NCBI RefSeq assembly: GCF_019669985.1
Contig: NZ_AP019782.1
Span: forward strand, 2,350,001-2,414,000
Direction: 5' to 3'
Origin: Methylogaea oryzae
GTDB taxonomy: Bacteria; Pseudomonadota; Gammaproteobacteria; Methylococcales; Methylococcaceae
Length of the DNA stretch: 64,000 bases
Shown here: in pieces, positions 43,664-53,161 of the stretch
How the letters are laid out: each line of letters starts with the position of its first letter
Numbering within the stretch: the stretch's first letter is position 1
Program-made: the position numbers and the translations under genes
The notes under the pieces: model-generated
Databases searched by the model: none
What the model was told of the DNA's origin: nothing
Seen by the model: only the letters and a program-made list of their open reading frames with translations

Positions 43664-45265
43664 TCAAATTCCCTTCTCTTCCAGGTACTTGGCGATATCC
43701 TCCTTGGCAAAGCCGATTTTGCGGGCGACGTGATGGGCGTGGCTGACGCGGGAGATGCCGGGCACCAGGCGGTGGGTGGCGCGTTCCTTGGCGAATTCCA
43801 CTTGCAAGGCCAGGCCGATGTTCTGCTCCTGGAATACGTCCACCAGTTCGTGGTTGTGGGTGATGAGCAGGGTGTTGTTGCCCTTCTTGTGGAAGCCTTC
43901 CAGGATGTTGGCGGAGATTTCCAATTTTTCCTGGGTGGTGGTGCCCTCGGACAATTCGTCCAGCACCACCAGGCTGCTGGCGCTGGTGGCTAGGAAGATG
44001 GCTTTGGTGCGCTTCAACTCCGTGCCGAAGCGGCCTTCGCCGTCGGACAAAGCGCTCATTTCCGGCGTCTGGTAGAAGATGCGGTCGGCCACGGTCAGTT
44101 CCGCCGAAGCCGCCGGCACGTAGCCGCCGGCCTGGGCCAGCAGCTGGATTTGCGCCACGGTTTTGCAGAAGGCGGTTTTGCCGCCGCTGTTGGGGCCGGT
44201 GATAAAAGTCAGGCAATGGCCGTCCAAAGCGGCGTCGTTGGGCACGTAATAGCGGTTGTTCTTGCCCAAGATGGGGTTGCGCGCGCCTTTCATGCTGAAG
44301 CGATGGGACGGCCCCTCCAACAAAGTGGGCAACACCATGGGCGGGCCGTAGGCTTCCGCATAGTTGCGGAAGGACAGCAGCTCGTCCAGACGGCCGAGGG
44401 CGTCCACCGCTTCCTGCACTTCCGGCGAGCGGCGGTAAATGTCCCGCAGCGGGTAGATGCAGCCGTCCCGGTCGAAGCTGCCGACGATGGGGGTGTAGGT
44501 CAGGGCGACGGGCAGCAGGAACAGCCACAGGGCCGGCATGATGGTTTCGACGATGTCCAGCAACAACGGCAGCACGTTGACCAGCACCACGATCGCCACC
44601 GCCGCCAGGGACAGGGCCACCGGCTTGAACAGGGTCGGGGTGAACTTGAGAGCGGGGGTGAACAGGCCCTTCTCTTGCTTGGTGACGACGGTCTTTTCCG
44701 TGCGGTACACCGGCCCGCGCATGAGCGCCCCGGCGCGCGATTTGGCGAAACGGTCGACGGCGGCGAGGATGTCTTTGAGATAGGCGCTCTTCGGCGCCGG
44801 CAAGGCCGCCGCGTCCTCGGCCAGCCCCAGCAGGAAACGGATGCCGCGCTGGTAGGTGTCGTAGCCGTAGCCGCCCAGTTCCTGCTCGTTGGCGGGTTTG
44901 CCCATCAGGCCGATGAAGCTGGCGTAGAGCAGCTGGTAAAAGTCGCCCTCCCACTGGGCGGCCCGCTGCACCAAACGGGTAACGCTTTGCAGTAGCTCCT
45001 TGTTCTGCTCCAGTTCGCGCAGGGCTTCCTGTTTGGCGGCCACCTTCTCGAAAGCGTCCTCCGGCCGCACCAGGGAGCGGTACAGCACCGCCTGGCCCAC
45101 CCGGGTGCGGGCGTGGTTGGCGAAGTCGAACAAGGCGTCGATTTCGATAGTGCGGAAAGTGATGTCGTCGACCACCCCCTCGCCGGTGGCCACCGGCGCC
45201 GTGCCCTTGATGGGAAAAAGCACCGTGGCGTCGCCGCGCAGGATGGTGTCGGTGGTAGCTGTCAT
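43664..45265 (-). CDS. MutS-like ATPase with membrane segments
   Basis: This 533-aa protein has a C-terminal MutS-type ABC ATPase domain with Walker A GPNSGGKTAF, TELKRTKAIF, Walker B LVVLDELSEGT and the H-loop LLITHNHE. The N-terminal part is lever-like and helical, resembling MutS domain III, and is interrupted by two hydrophobic helices (about 220-265). It has no mismatch-binding domain I, so it is not the repair protein MutS. Such membrane-associated MutS-related proteins are uncharacterised. It is upstream of, and possibly coupled to, the rhodanese lipoprotein. Confidence 0.75.
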   Translation of the reverse strand: MTATTDTILRGDATVLFPIKGTAPVATGEGVVDDITFRTIEIDALFDFANHARTRVGQAVLYRSLVRPEDAFEKVAAKQEALRELEQNKELLQSVTRLVQRAAQWEGDFYQLLYASFIGLMGKPANEQELGGYGYDTYQRGIRFLLGLAEDAAALPAPKSAYLKDILAAVDRFAKSRAGALMRGPVYRTEKTVVTKQEKGLFTPALKFTPTLFKPVALSLAAVAIVVLVNVLPLLLDIVETIMPALWLFLLPVALTYTPIVGSFDRDGCIYPLRDIYRRSPEVQEAVDALGRLDELLSFRNYAEAYGPPMVLPTLLEGPSHRFSMKGARNPILGKNNRYYVPNDAALDGHCLTFITGPNSGGKTAFCKTVAQIQLLAQAGGYVPAASAELTVADRIFYQTPEMSALSDGEGRFGTELKRTKAIFLATSASSLVVLDELSEGTTTQEKLEISANILEGFHKKGNNTLLITHNHELVDVFQEQNIGLALQVEFAKERATHRLVPGISRVSHAHHVARKIGFAKEDIAKYLEEKGI

Positions 45266-45339
45266 GGTGGCAAGGCCCTCGCGGCGGATGGTCGAATGGC
45301 GCTAAACCTACACGCTCGCCCGGCCGGCTTCAAGCGGGG

Positions 45340-45573
45340 CTAGTTGGCGCCGGTGAAGCGCATGACGTCTTCCGCGCCGAACGGCCAGCCCAATTCCGCC
45401 CCATCCGCCCGACGCAACACCGGGATGCGGGTGCCGTAGCGCTCCACCAGACCGTCGTCGCCGGCAATGTCGATATGGCGTGCGGAGAGGGATAGGGATT
45501 GCAGCAAGGCTGCCGCCTCTTCGCACAGATGGCAGCCGTCGGTGCCGTAGAGTTCCAGTTTGGCGTCGTTCAT
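45340..45573 (-). CDS. Glutaredoxin-family (DUF836) protein
   Basis: This 77-aa thioredoxin-fold protein has the redox motif C-H-L-C (GTDGCHLCEEA) near residue 14, a cis-Pro block RIPVL and a C-terminal Phe-Gly segment. It belongs to the small glutaredoxin-like DUF836 group, probable thiol-disulphide proteins with unknown partners. Confidence 0.83.
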   Translation of the reverse strand: MNDAKLELYGTDGCHLCEEAAALLQSLSLSARHIDIAGDDGLVERYGTRIPVLRRADGAELGWPFGAEDVMRFTGAN

Positions 45574-45610
45574 AATTCCTCAAGAGTTCCAGGCGCCTTC
45601 CCTTCCGGCC

Positions 45611-45706
45611 CCCTCTCCCTCTTCGGGAGAGGGTTGGGGTGAGGGGAGATAATAAAGTCACGGCCATCCAACTCCCTCACCCTAGCCCTCTCCCTGAGGG
45701 AGAGGG
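45611..45706. repeat. Inverted pair of CCCTCTCCC palindromic repeats
   Basis: Unit 1 has CCCTCTCCC (45611-45619) with GGGAGAGGG (45625-45633), followed by TTGGGGTGAGGGG. Unit 2 has CTCCCTCACCCTAG, then CCCTCTCCC (45686-45694) with GGGAGAGGG (45698-45706). The units are inverted relative to each other, so the whole element can fold into a cruciform. It is the same family as the insert in the MFS gene at 22527-22667 and lies between two divergent genes. Confidence 0.85.
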
Positions 45707-45823
45707 AACCGGATAGCGCTTATTCCCGACGAGCGGCGGCGACCGCCATCCGCGCCCGCCGCTTTCCAAAAAAAAGCGCTGGGCGCAGAATAGCCGCCCG
45801 TTTTCTATTCTAAATGCTATCCC

Positions 45824-46981
45824 ATGGCCCTGCCCGACCTGCTGTCCATGATCGGCCAACTGGTGGCGCAACCGTCCATCAGCAGCTACGACCCCGAGCG
45901 CGACCAAAGCAACCTGCCGGTGGTGCACCTGCTGGCGGAATGGGCGGAGAGCCTGGGCTTCAAGGCCACGGTGCAGCAAATCTCCCCCACCAAGGCCAAC
46001 CTGCTGGCGGTGCTGGGCGATGCCTCCGACCGCAACGGACTGGTGCTGTCCGGCCACACCGACACCGTGCCTTACGATGCTGGCCAGTGGCGCAGCGATC
46101 CGTTCAAGCTCGCCGAACGAGACGGCCGCCTTTACGGCTTGGGCGTGGCCGACATGAAGGCGTTTTTCGCTCTGGCCCTGGCGGCGGCCGGCCAGGTGGA
46201 CCGTAGCAAGCTGCAGCGCCCGCTGGTGCTGCTGGCCACCGCCGACGAGGAAAGCAGCATGTCCGGCGTCAAATGGCTGGTGCAGCAGCAGGAGCGCCCA
46301 GGCCGCTACGCCGTCATCGGCGAGCCGACCCGCCTCAAGCCGGTGCGCATGCACAAAGGCGTCATGTCGGAACGGTTGTGCGTGCACGGCCACGCCGGCC
46401 ACGCCAGCGACCCAGCCTTGGGCGCCAGCGCCATCGAAGGCATGCACAAGGTCATCGGCGACCTGCTGGCCTGGCGCGAAGGCTTGCAACAGCGCAACCA
46501 CAACCCCGCCTTCAAGGTGCCGGTGCCGACGGTGAATCTGGGCGCCATCCACGGCGGCGACAATTCCAACCGGATCTGCGCCTATTGCGAAACCGCCATC
46601 GACATCCGCCTGCTGCCGGGCATGACGCCGCAGGCGGTGCGCGACGAGCTGCAACGCGCCTTGGGCGGCAGCCTGGCGGCCGACCCCAAGCTGCGGCTGG
46701 AGCTCTTGCCCTTGTTCGAAGGCCTGCCGCCGTTCGAGACTCCCGCCGACGCGCCCCTGGTGCAAGCCTGCGTGGCCGGCAGCGGCCACCCGGCGGAATC
46801 GGTCGCCTTCGGCACGGAAGCGCCCTACCTGGACTCCCTCGGAGTGCAAACGGTGGTGCTCGGCCCCGGCGACATCGACCAGGCGCACCAGCCGGACGAA
46901 TACCTGGCCCTGACCCAATTACAGCCCGGCATCGCCATTTACCGTCAACTGATCGAAGAGTTCTGCCTCCATGCTCGATAG
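45824..46981 (+). CDS. argE: Acetylornithine deacetylase
   Basis: This 385-aa M20 metallopeptidase-family enzyme removes the acetyl group from N-acetylornithine in arginine synthesis. Metal and catalytic positions are visible: SGHTDTVP, GLGVADMKAF and ATADEESSMSG (catalytic Glu-Glu), then GEPT and a C-terminal His in IDQAHQPDE. The start at 45824 has no strong ribosome-binding site. Its 3' end overlaps argA by 11 bp, so the first and a later arginine step are made together. Confidence 0.93.
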   Translation: MALPDLLSMIGQLVAQPSISSYDPERDQSNLPVVHLLAEWAESLGFKATVQQISPTKANLLAVLGDASDRNGLVLSGHTDTVPYDAGQWRSDPFKLAERDGRLYGLGVADMKAFFALALAAAGQVDRSKLQRPLVLLATADEESSMSGVKWLVQQQERPGRYAVIGEPTRLKPVRMHKGVMSERLCVHGHAGHASDPALGASAIEGMHKVIGDLLAWREGLQQRNHNPAFKVPVPTVNLGAIHGGDNSNRICAYCETAIDIRLLPGMTPQAVRDELQRALGGSLAADPKLRLELLPLFEGLPPFETPADAPLVQACVAGSGHPAESVAFGTEAPYLDSLGVQTVVLGPGDIDQAHQPDEYLALTQLQPGIAIYRQLIEEFCLHAR

Positions 46982-48287
46982 CCTCGAATTCGTCCGCTGG
47001 TTTCGCGGCTCGTCCCCCTATATCCACGCCCATCGCGGCCGCACCTTCGTCGTCTCTTTCGGCGGCGAGGCGGTGGCCGACGGCTTGTTCGCCGGCTTGG
47101 CCCACGACTTCGCCCTGCTCAACAGCTTAGGCATCCGCCTGGTGCTGGTGCACGGCTTCCGCCCCCAGGTGGAGGACTTGCTGCACTTGCGCGGCCAACA
47201 GCCGCGCTACAAGAACGGCTTGCGCATCACCGACTCCCAGGCCTTGCTGTGCGTAAAAGAAGCCGCCGGCATGGTGCGGGTGGAAATCGAAGCCCTGCTG
47301 TCCATGGGGGTGGCCAATTCGCCCATGGCCGGCGCCCGGCTCAGGGTGGCATCGGGCAACTTCGTCACCGCCAAGCCCTTGGGGGTGCGCGACGGGGTGG
47401 ATTTCCAGCACACCGGCGATGTGCGCCGCATCGACGCCGACGCCATTCGCCAGCAGTTGGACCAGGGCAACGTGGTGCTGCTGTCGCCGGTCGGCTATTC
47501 GCCGACCGGCGAGGTGTTCAACCTGAGCGCCGAGGAAGTCGCCACCGCCGTGGCCATTGCTCTGCAGGCGGACAAATTGCTGCTGCTGATGGAGCAGGAA
47601 GGCCTGAGCAACAAGGGCCAGCCGACCCGCCAGCTCACCACCCAGGAAGCCGAAACCTTGCTGCGCGACGACGCCGGGCTGTCCCGCGAACTGCGCGCCC
47701 ATCTCAAAGCCGCCCTAGCCGCCTGCGTCGGCGGCGTAGCCCGCTGCCACCTCATCAGCCGCGAACTGGACGGCGCCATGCTGCTGGAGCTGTTCACCCG
47801 GGACGGCGTCGGCACCCTGGTGAGCGCCGCCCCGTTCGAGGACATCCGCACCGCCGCCATCGACGACGTGGGCGGCATCCTGGAGCTGATCGCACCGCTG
47901 GAAGCCCAAGGCATCCTGGTGCCGCGCACCCGCGAGCGGCTGGAAATGGAGATCGACGACTACACCGTCATCGAGCGGGACGGCATGATCGTCGGCTGCG
48001 CCGCCTTGCACACCTACGCCAGCCGCACCATGGCCGAGCTGGCCTGCTTGGTGCTGCACCCGGAATATCGGGGCGAGAAACGCGGAGACCGCCTGCTGGC
48101 GCTGATGGAGGAACGCGCCCGCAAGGCCGGGGTGACGGAGCTGTTTGTTCTCACCACCCACGCCGAACACTGGTTCCGGGAACGGGGCTTCGCCACCGCC
48201 AACGTGGCGGCCCTGCCCCTGGAACGCCAAGCCCTCTACAACCCCAACCGCAATTCCAAAGTTTTAACCAAGGCGGTGGACAACTAG
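46971..48287 (+). CDS. argA: Amino-acid N-acetyltransferase (N-acetylglutamate synthase)
   Basis: This 438-aa enzyme has an amino-acid-kinase-like domain (about 20-270) that normally binds arginine for feedback inhibition, and a GNAT acetyltransferase domain (about 290-438) with ACLVLHPEYRGEKRGDRLL for acetyl-CoA binding. It catalyses the first committed step of arginine synthesis. It is translationally coupled to argE, an arrangement that skips the usual ornithine acetyltransferase cycle. Confidence 0.94.
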   Translation: MLDSLEFVRWFRGSSPYIHAHRGRTFVVSFGGEAVADGLFAGLAHDFALLNSLGIRLVLVHGFRPQVEDLLHLRGQQPRYKNGLRITDSQALLCVKEAAGMVRVEIEALLSMGVANSPMAGARLRVASGNFVTAKPLGVRDGVDFQHTGDVRRIDADAIRQQLDQGNVVLLSPVGYSPTGEVFNLSAEEVATAVAIALQADKLLLLMEQEGLSNKGQPTRQLTTQEAETLLRDDAGLSRELRAHLKAALAACVGGVARCHLISRELDGAMLLELFTRDGVGTLVSAAPFEDIRTAAIDDVGGILELIAPLEAQGILVPRTRERLEMEIDDYTVIERDGMIVGCAALHTYASRTMAELACLVLHPEYRGEKRGDRLLALMEERARKAGVTELFVLTTHAEHWFRERGFATANVAALPLERQALYNPNRNSKVLTKAVDN

Positions 48288-48336
48288 CCATGGGCCCTTT
48301 ATCTTGCCGTTCATATTTCCATAAGGATTGTGACGT

Positions 48337-49161
48337 ATGACGCAGTCGACGCCCGGCGCCCGCCCCCCCGTAAAAGTGCTGCATATCACCGATCCGCATT
48401 TGCTGGCGGACGAGAGCGAGCGTTTTCTTGGGCTGGACACGGCGCAAACGCTGCGAGACGTGTTGGAATTGGCGGGGCGAGACAAGGATTGGCCGCCCGA
48501 TCTGGTCCTGCTGACCGGCGACTGCGTGCAAGTCCCCACGCGGGAAAGCTATGCCCGCCTGCGCAGCATCCTGGCGCCGCTGAACCTGCCGTGTTATTGC
48601 CTGCCCGGCAACCACGACGACCCCGCCCTCATGGCGGCGGAACTGAATCAGGGCGATATCCGCTGCCAAAAACAGATATTGGCCGGCGATTGGCAGATCG
48701 TCATGCTGGACAGCACCATTCCCAACGACGCCGCCGGCTGTCTGGCCGACCGGGAGCTGGCCTTGCTGGAACAATTGCTGTCGCAAGAGCCGCGGCGCCA
48801 TGCGGCGGTGGTGTTGCACCACCAGCCGGTGCCGGTCTACAGTCAATGGCTGGACACCATGGCCTTGCCGCCCAACAACCGCGAGCGCCTGTTGCTGCTG
48901 CTGGGGCGACACCGCCAAGTGCGGCTGGTGTTATGGGGACATATACATCAAGTCTACGACGGCCACAGCGGCAACCTGCGGCTGCTGGCGACGCCGTCCA
49001 CCTGCGTCCAGTTCACCCCCAAAAGCGAGGAATTCGCTATCGAAGCGGCGCCGCCGGGCTATCGCTGGCTCAATCTCCATGCGGACGGCAAGCTGGAAAC
49101 GCGCGTCGTGCGGCTGCCGGAACCGCCGGCCGGGCTGGAACTCGGCTCCACCGGCTACTGA
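48337..49161 (+). CDS. cpdA: 3',5'-cyclic-AMP phosphodiesterase
   Basis: This 274-aa calcineurin-like metallophosphatase has the metal ligands ITDPHLL, LLTGDCVQ, GNHDD, VLHHQPV and GHIHQ in order. It fits CpdA in length and motifs. It would lower cAMP, and the window also contains a protein with a cyclic-nucleotide-binding-like domain (14520-16250), although no direct link can be shown. Confidence 0.9.
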   Translation: MTQSTPGARPPVKVLHITDPHLLADESERFLGLDTAQTLRDVLELAGRDKDWPPDLVLLTGDCVQVPTRESYARLRSILAPLNLPCYCLPGNHDDPALMAAELNQGDIRCQKQILAGDWQIVMLDSTIPNDAAGCLADRELALLEQLLSQEPRRHAAVVLHHQPVPVYSQWLDTMALPPNNRERLLLLLGRHRQVRLVLWGHIHQVYDGHSGNLRLLATPSTCVQFTPKSEEFAIEAAPPGYRWLNLHADGKLETRVVRLPEPPAGLELGSTGY

Positions 49162-49197
49162 CGACGACACCGCCTCGAGGCGGGGCGGCAAGAGAAA

Positions 49198-49731
49198 TTA
49201 TTCCGTCGCGATGCGATGCTGGGCCGACAGGAAACCGCGAGGATTCACCGGCACTTGTTCCGATATCAGCAAGCCGCCCAGCTCGGTCAACGCCTGGCGG
49301 TAGACTTCGCGCTTGAAATACACCACGTCGCGCAGCGGACGCCAGTAATCGACCCAGCACCAAGCATCGAATTCCGGCCGATCGGAGCAGTCGAAACGGA
49401 TGTCCGCTTCGTCGCTAATCAGACGCAAGATGTACCACAGCTGCTTCTGTCCGATACAGAGGGGATGGGAATCGCGCCGGATATAACGTTCCGGCAATTG
49501 GTAGCGCAACCAATCGCGGGTGCGGCCGATCACCTGCACGTGTTCCTGGCGCAGGCCCACCTCTTCGTGCAATTCGCGAAACATGGCGGCATCGGGATCT
49601 TCGTTGGCCTGAATCCCTCCCTGGGGAAACTGCCACGAAGTCATCCCGATGCGCCGCGCCCAAAATACGCGGCCTTCATCGTTGCAAAGGATGATGCCTA
49701 CATTCAGGCGATATCCTTCTTCGTCAATCAT
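49198..49731 (-). CDS. rppH: RNA pyrophosphohydrolase
   Basis: This 177-aa Nudix protein removes pyrophosphate from the 5' end of mRNA to start decay. The Nudix box [20 protein letters not shown] is intact, and the N terminus ([26 protein letters not shown]) is that of RppH. It is divergent from the HAD gene across 148 bp and converges with cpdA. Confidence 0.93.
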   Translation of the reverse strand: MIDEEGYRLNVGIILCNDEGRVFWARRIGMTSWQFPQGGIQANEDPDAAMFRELHEEVGLRQEHVQVIGRTRDWLRYQLPERYIRRDSHPLCIGQKQLWYILRLISDEADIRFDCSDRPEFDAWCWVDYWRPLRDVVYFKREVYRQALTELGGLLISEQVPVNPRGFLSAQHRIATE

Positions 49732-49879
49732 ACCGGCACTCTAAGTTTTGCCCGTTTACCGATGCTAAAATAGGGCCGTTTCGCCCCATAGGTTTTTGCG
49801 CATTGTTTCACACTTGAAGTATGCGCGCCAGCCGCCGGGCCGGCTCAAAAGCCCGCCATACAAGCCATTCAAGGAATCC

Positions 49880-50566
49880 ATGACCCTCGCCATATTCGAC
49901 TTGGACAACACCCTGCTCGCCGACGACAGCGATTATCTTTGGGGACAGTTTTTGGTGGAACGCGGCATCGTCGATCGGGACGTATACGAAACCGCCAACG
50001 CCCGGTTTTACGAGCAATACAAGCATGGCACGCTGGACATCGTCGAATTCCTGACGTTCGCCCTAAAGCCCTTGGCCGACAACGAGCCGGAGCAGTTATA
50101 CCGCTGGCGCGAGCAATTTCTGCAGGAAAAAATCCGGCCGATCCTGCTGCCCGCGGCTCAACAGTTGATCGACAAACACAAGCTGTTGGGCCATACGCCC
50201 CTGGTAATCACCGCCACCAACCGTTTTGTCACCGAGCCCATCGTCGCCTTGTACGGCATAGAGCACCTGATCGCCACCGCGCCGACCATGGAAAACGGCC
50301 GTTATACCGGCGGTTTCGACGGCATACCCTGCTTCCAGGACGGCAAGGTCAAACGCCTAGACGCATGGCTGAAAGACCAAGACGCCACGCTGCAAGGCAG
50401 CTGGTTTTATAGCGACTCGCACAACGATTTGCCGCTGTTGTCGCAAGTGGAGTTTCCCGTCGCCGTCGACCCGGACGAATCGCTGTACAACATCGCCCTG
50501 GAACGGGGCTGGCCGGTCATCACCCTGCGCGATGGGCGCTGCCCGGATCACCACTTCGCCAAGTAG
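49880..50566 (+). CDS. HAD-IB family hydrolase (SerB-like phosphatase)
   Basis: This 228-aa enzyme has HAD motif I DLDNTLL, motif II Thr in LVITATN, motif III Lys in DGKVKRL and motif IV YSDSHNDLPLL. It belongs to the subfamily containing phosphoserine phosphatase-like enzymes and histidinol-phosphatase-like HisB relatives; the substrate is unknown. The start at 49880 is preceded by AAGGAA. It converges with tusA 3 bp away. Confidence 0.87.
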   Translation: MTLAIFDLDNTLLADDSDYLWGQFLVERGIVDRDVYETANARFYEQYKHGTLDIVEFLTFALKPLADNEPEQLYRWREQFLQEKIRPILLPAAQQLIDKHKLLGHTPLVITATNRFVTEPIVALYGIEHLIATAPTMENGRYTGGFDGIPCFQDGKVKRLDAWLKDQDATLQGSWFYSDSHNDLPLLSQVEFPVAVDPDESLYNIALERGWPVITLRDGRCPDHHFAK

Positions 50567-50569
50567 GTG

Positions 50570-50797
50570 TCAGGCCTTGCGTATCCAGAACGTCAAGGTA
50601 CCATCCGCCTGGGTCCGCTCCAGCAGCTGGTGGCCGGCTTGGTCGAGAAACACGCCGAAGTCCAGCACCGCGGCCGGATCGGTGGCCAGCACCCGCACCA
50701 CCTGGCCGCTGTCCATGGCCTGCAGCGACTTTTTCAAGCGCAGCAAAGGCAAGGGACAGTTAAGGCCGGAGGTATCCAATTCCAAATCAAACTGCAT
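50570..50797 (-). CDS. tusA: TusA-family sulfurtransferase
   Basis: This 75-aa TusA/SirA fold protein has the active-site motif [12 protein letters not shown] (Cys-Pro-x-Pro). It carries sulphur for 2-thiouridine in tRNA or for other sulphur paths. An in-frame start at 50827 would add ten residues and is less like the family. Its stop lies next to the HAD gene, and the divergent cysG starts 75 bp from it. Confidence 0.88.
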   Translation of the reverse strand: MQFDLELDTSGLNCPLPLLRLKKSLQAMDSGQVVRVLATDPAAVLDFGVFLDQAGHQLLERTQADGTLTFWIRKA

Positions 50798-50872
50798 CAC
50801 GCGCAAACACCCGATAATGTCATCCAACGCCGGAAACGGCCCGACTCACGATTATTGAAGCCAAAGAAAGCC

Positions 50873-52261
50873 ATGGAATACCTGCCGATTTTTCTCAGGC
50901 TCCAGAACGCGCCGTGCTTGGTGGTAGGCGGCGGCGCCGTGGCCGCCCGCAAGGTCGGCTTACTGCGCAAGGCCGGCGCCAGGGTCACCGTGGTGGCGCT
51001 GGAACTGGACCGGCAACTGGCCGAATGGGCAGATGATAGCCAAATCGCCTACCGGAAAAAAGCGTTCGAGCCCAAAGACATGGACGGCCAGCAGTTGGCG
51101 ATCGCCGCCACCGACCGGCAAGAAGTCAACGCCCTGGTTTCGCAAACCGCGCGGGGATTGGGCATACCGGTCAACGTAGCCGACCAGCCGGATCTGTGCA
51201 GTTTTATTTTTCCGGCGGTCATCGACCGTTCTCCCGTCATCGCCGCCGTCAGCAGCGGCGGCGCCTCCCCCATCCTGGCCCGCACCCTGCGCGATCGCAT
51301 CGAGCAGCTGTTGCCGGCCGGCTACGGCCGGCTGGCGGACTTGGCGCGCCGCTACCGGCGCCCAGTCAAGCAAGCGCTGCCGGACGCCCTGAGCCGCAAC
51401 CGCTTCTGGCAAACCGTGCTGCAAGGCCCCATCGCGGAATTGGTGCTGGCGGGGCGGGAAGCGGACGCCGCCGAGCATTTGGAACGGCTGCTGACGGAAG
51501 CGGCGCCGAAAGCCCCGCAAGGCGAGGTCTATCTGGTCGGTGCCGGCCCGGGAGATCCGGATCTGCTCACCCTGCGCGCCCTGCGCCTGATGCAACAGGC
51601 CGACGTGGTGGTATACGACCGGCTGGTGTCCCCCGCCGTGATGGAAAAGGTGCGCACCGACGCGGAACGCATATACGCCGGAAAGCAGCGCAGCGACCAT
51701 ACCCTGCCCCAGGAGGCAATCAACGGCCTATTGGTGCGGCTGGCGCGCGAAGGCAAGCGGGTGCTGCGCCTGAAAGGCGGCGATCCGTTCATTTTCGGCC
51801 GCGGCGGAGAAGAAATCGAAACCCTCATGGAACAGGGCATACCGTTCCAGGTGGTGCCGGGCATCACCGCCGCCTCGGGCTGCGCGGCGTATGCGGGCAT
51901 CCCGCTCACCCACCGCGATTACTCCCAGTCCTGCGTATTCGTCACCGGCCACCGCCAGGACGGCAGCGTCTCCCTCGATTGGCCGCGCTTGGCCGTGCCC
52001 AACCAAACCGTGGTGATTTACATGGGCTTGGTCGGCCTGGACATCATCTGCCGGAACCTGATCGCCCACGGCTGCCCGGGCGATCGCCCCGCCGCGCTGG
52101 TGGAACAAGGCACCACCCCGCGCCAACGGGTGCTTACCGGAACCCTGGAAAACCTGCCGCGCCTGGTGGCGGAAACGCCGGTGCAAGCCCCCACGCTGGT
52201 CATCATCGGCGACGTGGTCAAGCTGCGGGAAAAACTCGACTGGTTTCACCCGTCGGCTTGA
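50873..52261 (+). CDS. cysG: Sirohaem synthase (trifunctional)
   Basis: This 462-aa enzyme has an N-terminal precorrin-2 dehydrogenase/ferrochelatase part ([14 protein letters not shown]) and a C-terminal uroporphyrinogen-III methyltransferase ([43 protein letters not shown]). It makes sirohaem for sulphite or nitrite reductase. The start at 50873 is chosen from the family N terminus; the longer open frame to 50567 is not protein-like. It overlaps the convergent darP by 16 bp. Confidence 0.95.
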   Translation: MEYLPIFLRLQNAPCLVVGGGAVAARKVGLLRKAGARVTVVALELDRQLAEWADDSQIAYRKKAFEPKDMDGQQLAIAATDRQEVNALVSQTARGLGIPVNVADQPDLCSFIFPAVIDRSPVIAAVSSGGASPILARTLRDRIEQLLPAGYGRLADLARRYRRPVKQALPDALSRNRFWQTVLQGPIAELVLAGREADAAEHLERLLTEAAPKAPQGEVYLVGAGPGDPDLLTLRALRLMQQADVVVYDRLVSPAVMEKVRTDAERIYAGKQRSDHTLPQEAINGLLVRLAREGKRVLRLKGGDPFIFGRGGEEIETLMEQGIPFQVVPGITAASGCAAYAGIPLTHRDYSQSCVFVTGHRQDGSVSLDWPRLAVPNQTVVIYMGLVGLDIICRNLIAHGCPGDRPAALVEQGTTPRQRVLTGTLENLPRLVAETPVQAPTLVIIGDVVKLREKLDWFHPSA

Positions 52262-52839
52262 TCCTCCCCAGCCTCCTCGGACGGTTCCGCCGCCTCGCCC
52301 CGCTCCGCCTGCAGCAATGCCTTCACCGCCTTGAACAAGAGCCGCGCCGACTTGGGCGGCTTACCGGCGGCGTGTTCTTTTTGAGCGTTGCGGATCAGCT
52401 GCCGCAGCGCCTGACTGTCCGCCTCGGGGTATTGCGCCAATAGCTGCCGTAACGCCCCATCGCCCTCGGCCAGCAAGCGATCCCGCCACTGCTCGATTTT
52501 GTGCAATTCCTGCGTAGCCTGGACGTTTTTCGATTGCAACCGCGCCAATCCCTGCCGGATCGGTTCCGGGTCCAAGCGGCTGAGTAAACCGCCGATATAT
52601 TTGATCTGCCGCTTGCGCGCCCCATGGGCATCGATGGCAAGCGCGGCCACCAGCGCCTCGTGCAATGCGTCGGGCAAATTCAAACGCGTCAGTTGGTCGC
52701 GGGACAACGCCGCCAACTCCGCCCCCAAATCCCGCGAAGCCTGCGCCTCGCGCTTCAATTGCGACCTGCTGACGCGCCCCTGGCCCTCGTCTTCGTACTC
52801 TGCTTCCGGATCGTGCATGGTGCTCTGGTTATCTCGCAT
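52246..52839 (-). CDS. darP: Ribosome biogenesis factor DarP (YjgA, DUF615)
   Basis: This 197-aa charged helical protein matches the YjgA family: [45 protein letters not shown]-like ([12 protein letters not shown] here) and [13 protein letters not shown]. It associates with late 50S precursors. An acidic tail ends the protein. Confidence 0.92.
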   Translation of the reverse strand: MRDNQSTMHDPEAEYEDEGQGRVSRSQLKREAQASRDLGAELAALSRDQLTRLNLPDALHEALVAALAIDAHGARKRQIKYIGGLLSRLDPEPIRQGLARLQSKNVQATQELHKIEQWRDRLLAEGDGALRQLLAQYPEADSQALRQLIRNAQKEHAAGKPPKSARLLFKAVKALLQAERGEAAEPSEEAGEDQADG

Positions 52840-53161
52840 TCAAGTCCAATTATCCGCACAGTTTCGCACACCCGCCGCCGCAGCGGCACGCCCCCCTCGC
52901 ACCGGCGTCCCCGGCGCCATACGGCCGCGCCCCATTGACGCCTTTCCCACGGTTTGCCATATTATCCGCCGGCCATCCAATCCGACGCCTTCCCCGCGCG
53001 CGCATAAAATCAGCCCGATCTAATACAGAGTAGAACGAGGCCGAATAAAGCCATTCCATCAAGCCAGTTTTATTCTTAATAATCGACGGCGATAATCGCG
53101 GCGGTGTTGCCGCGGGCGTTTTGCCTCTTTCCCGCCAGTAACCACAGCCCCTCTACCGCGC
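52840..53161. other. 322-bp intergenic region
   Basis: Divergent promoters of darP and the acyltransferase gene must lie here. 53070-53095 is AT-rich (TTTTATTCTTAATAATCG) with an overlapping GATAATCG near-repeat. I see no gene, no terminator and no RNA with a recognisable fold. Confidence 0.35.

Noticed and set aside
43254-44954. 566-codon open frame containing the rhodanese gene
   Set aside because: Only its last 127 codons are rhodanese; the rest is an out-of-frame reading of the MutS-like gene.
50567-50872. Long N-terminal extension of CysG
   Set aside because: It overlaps tusA on the other strand and the family N terminus begins at 50873.
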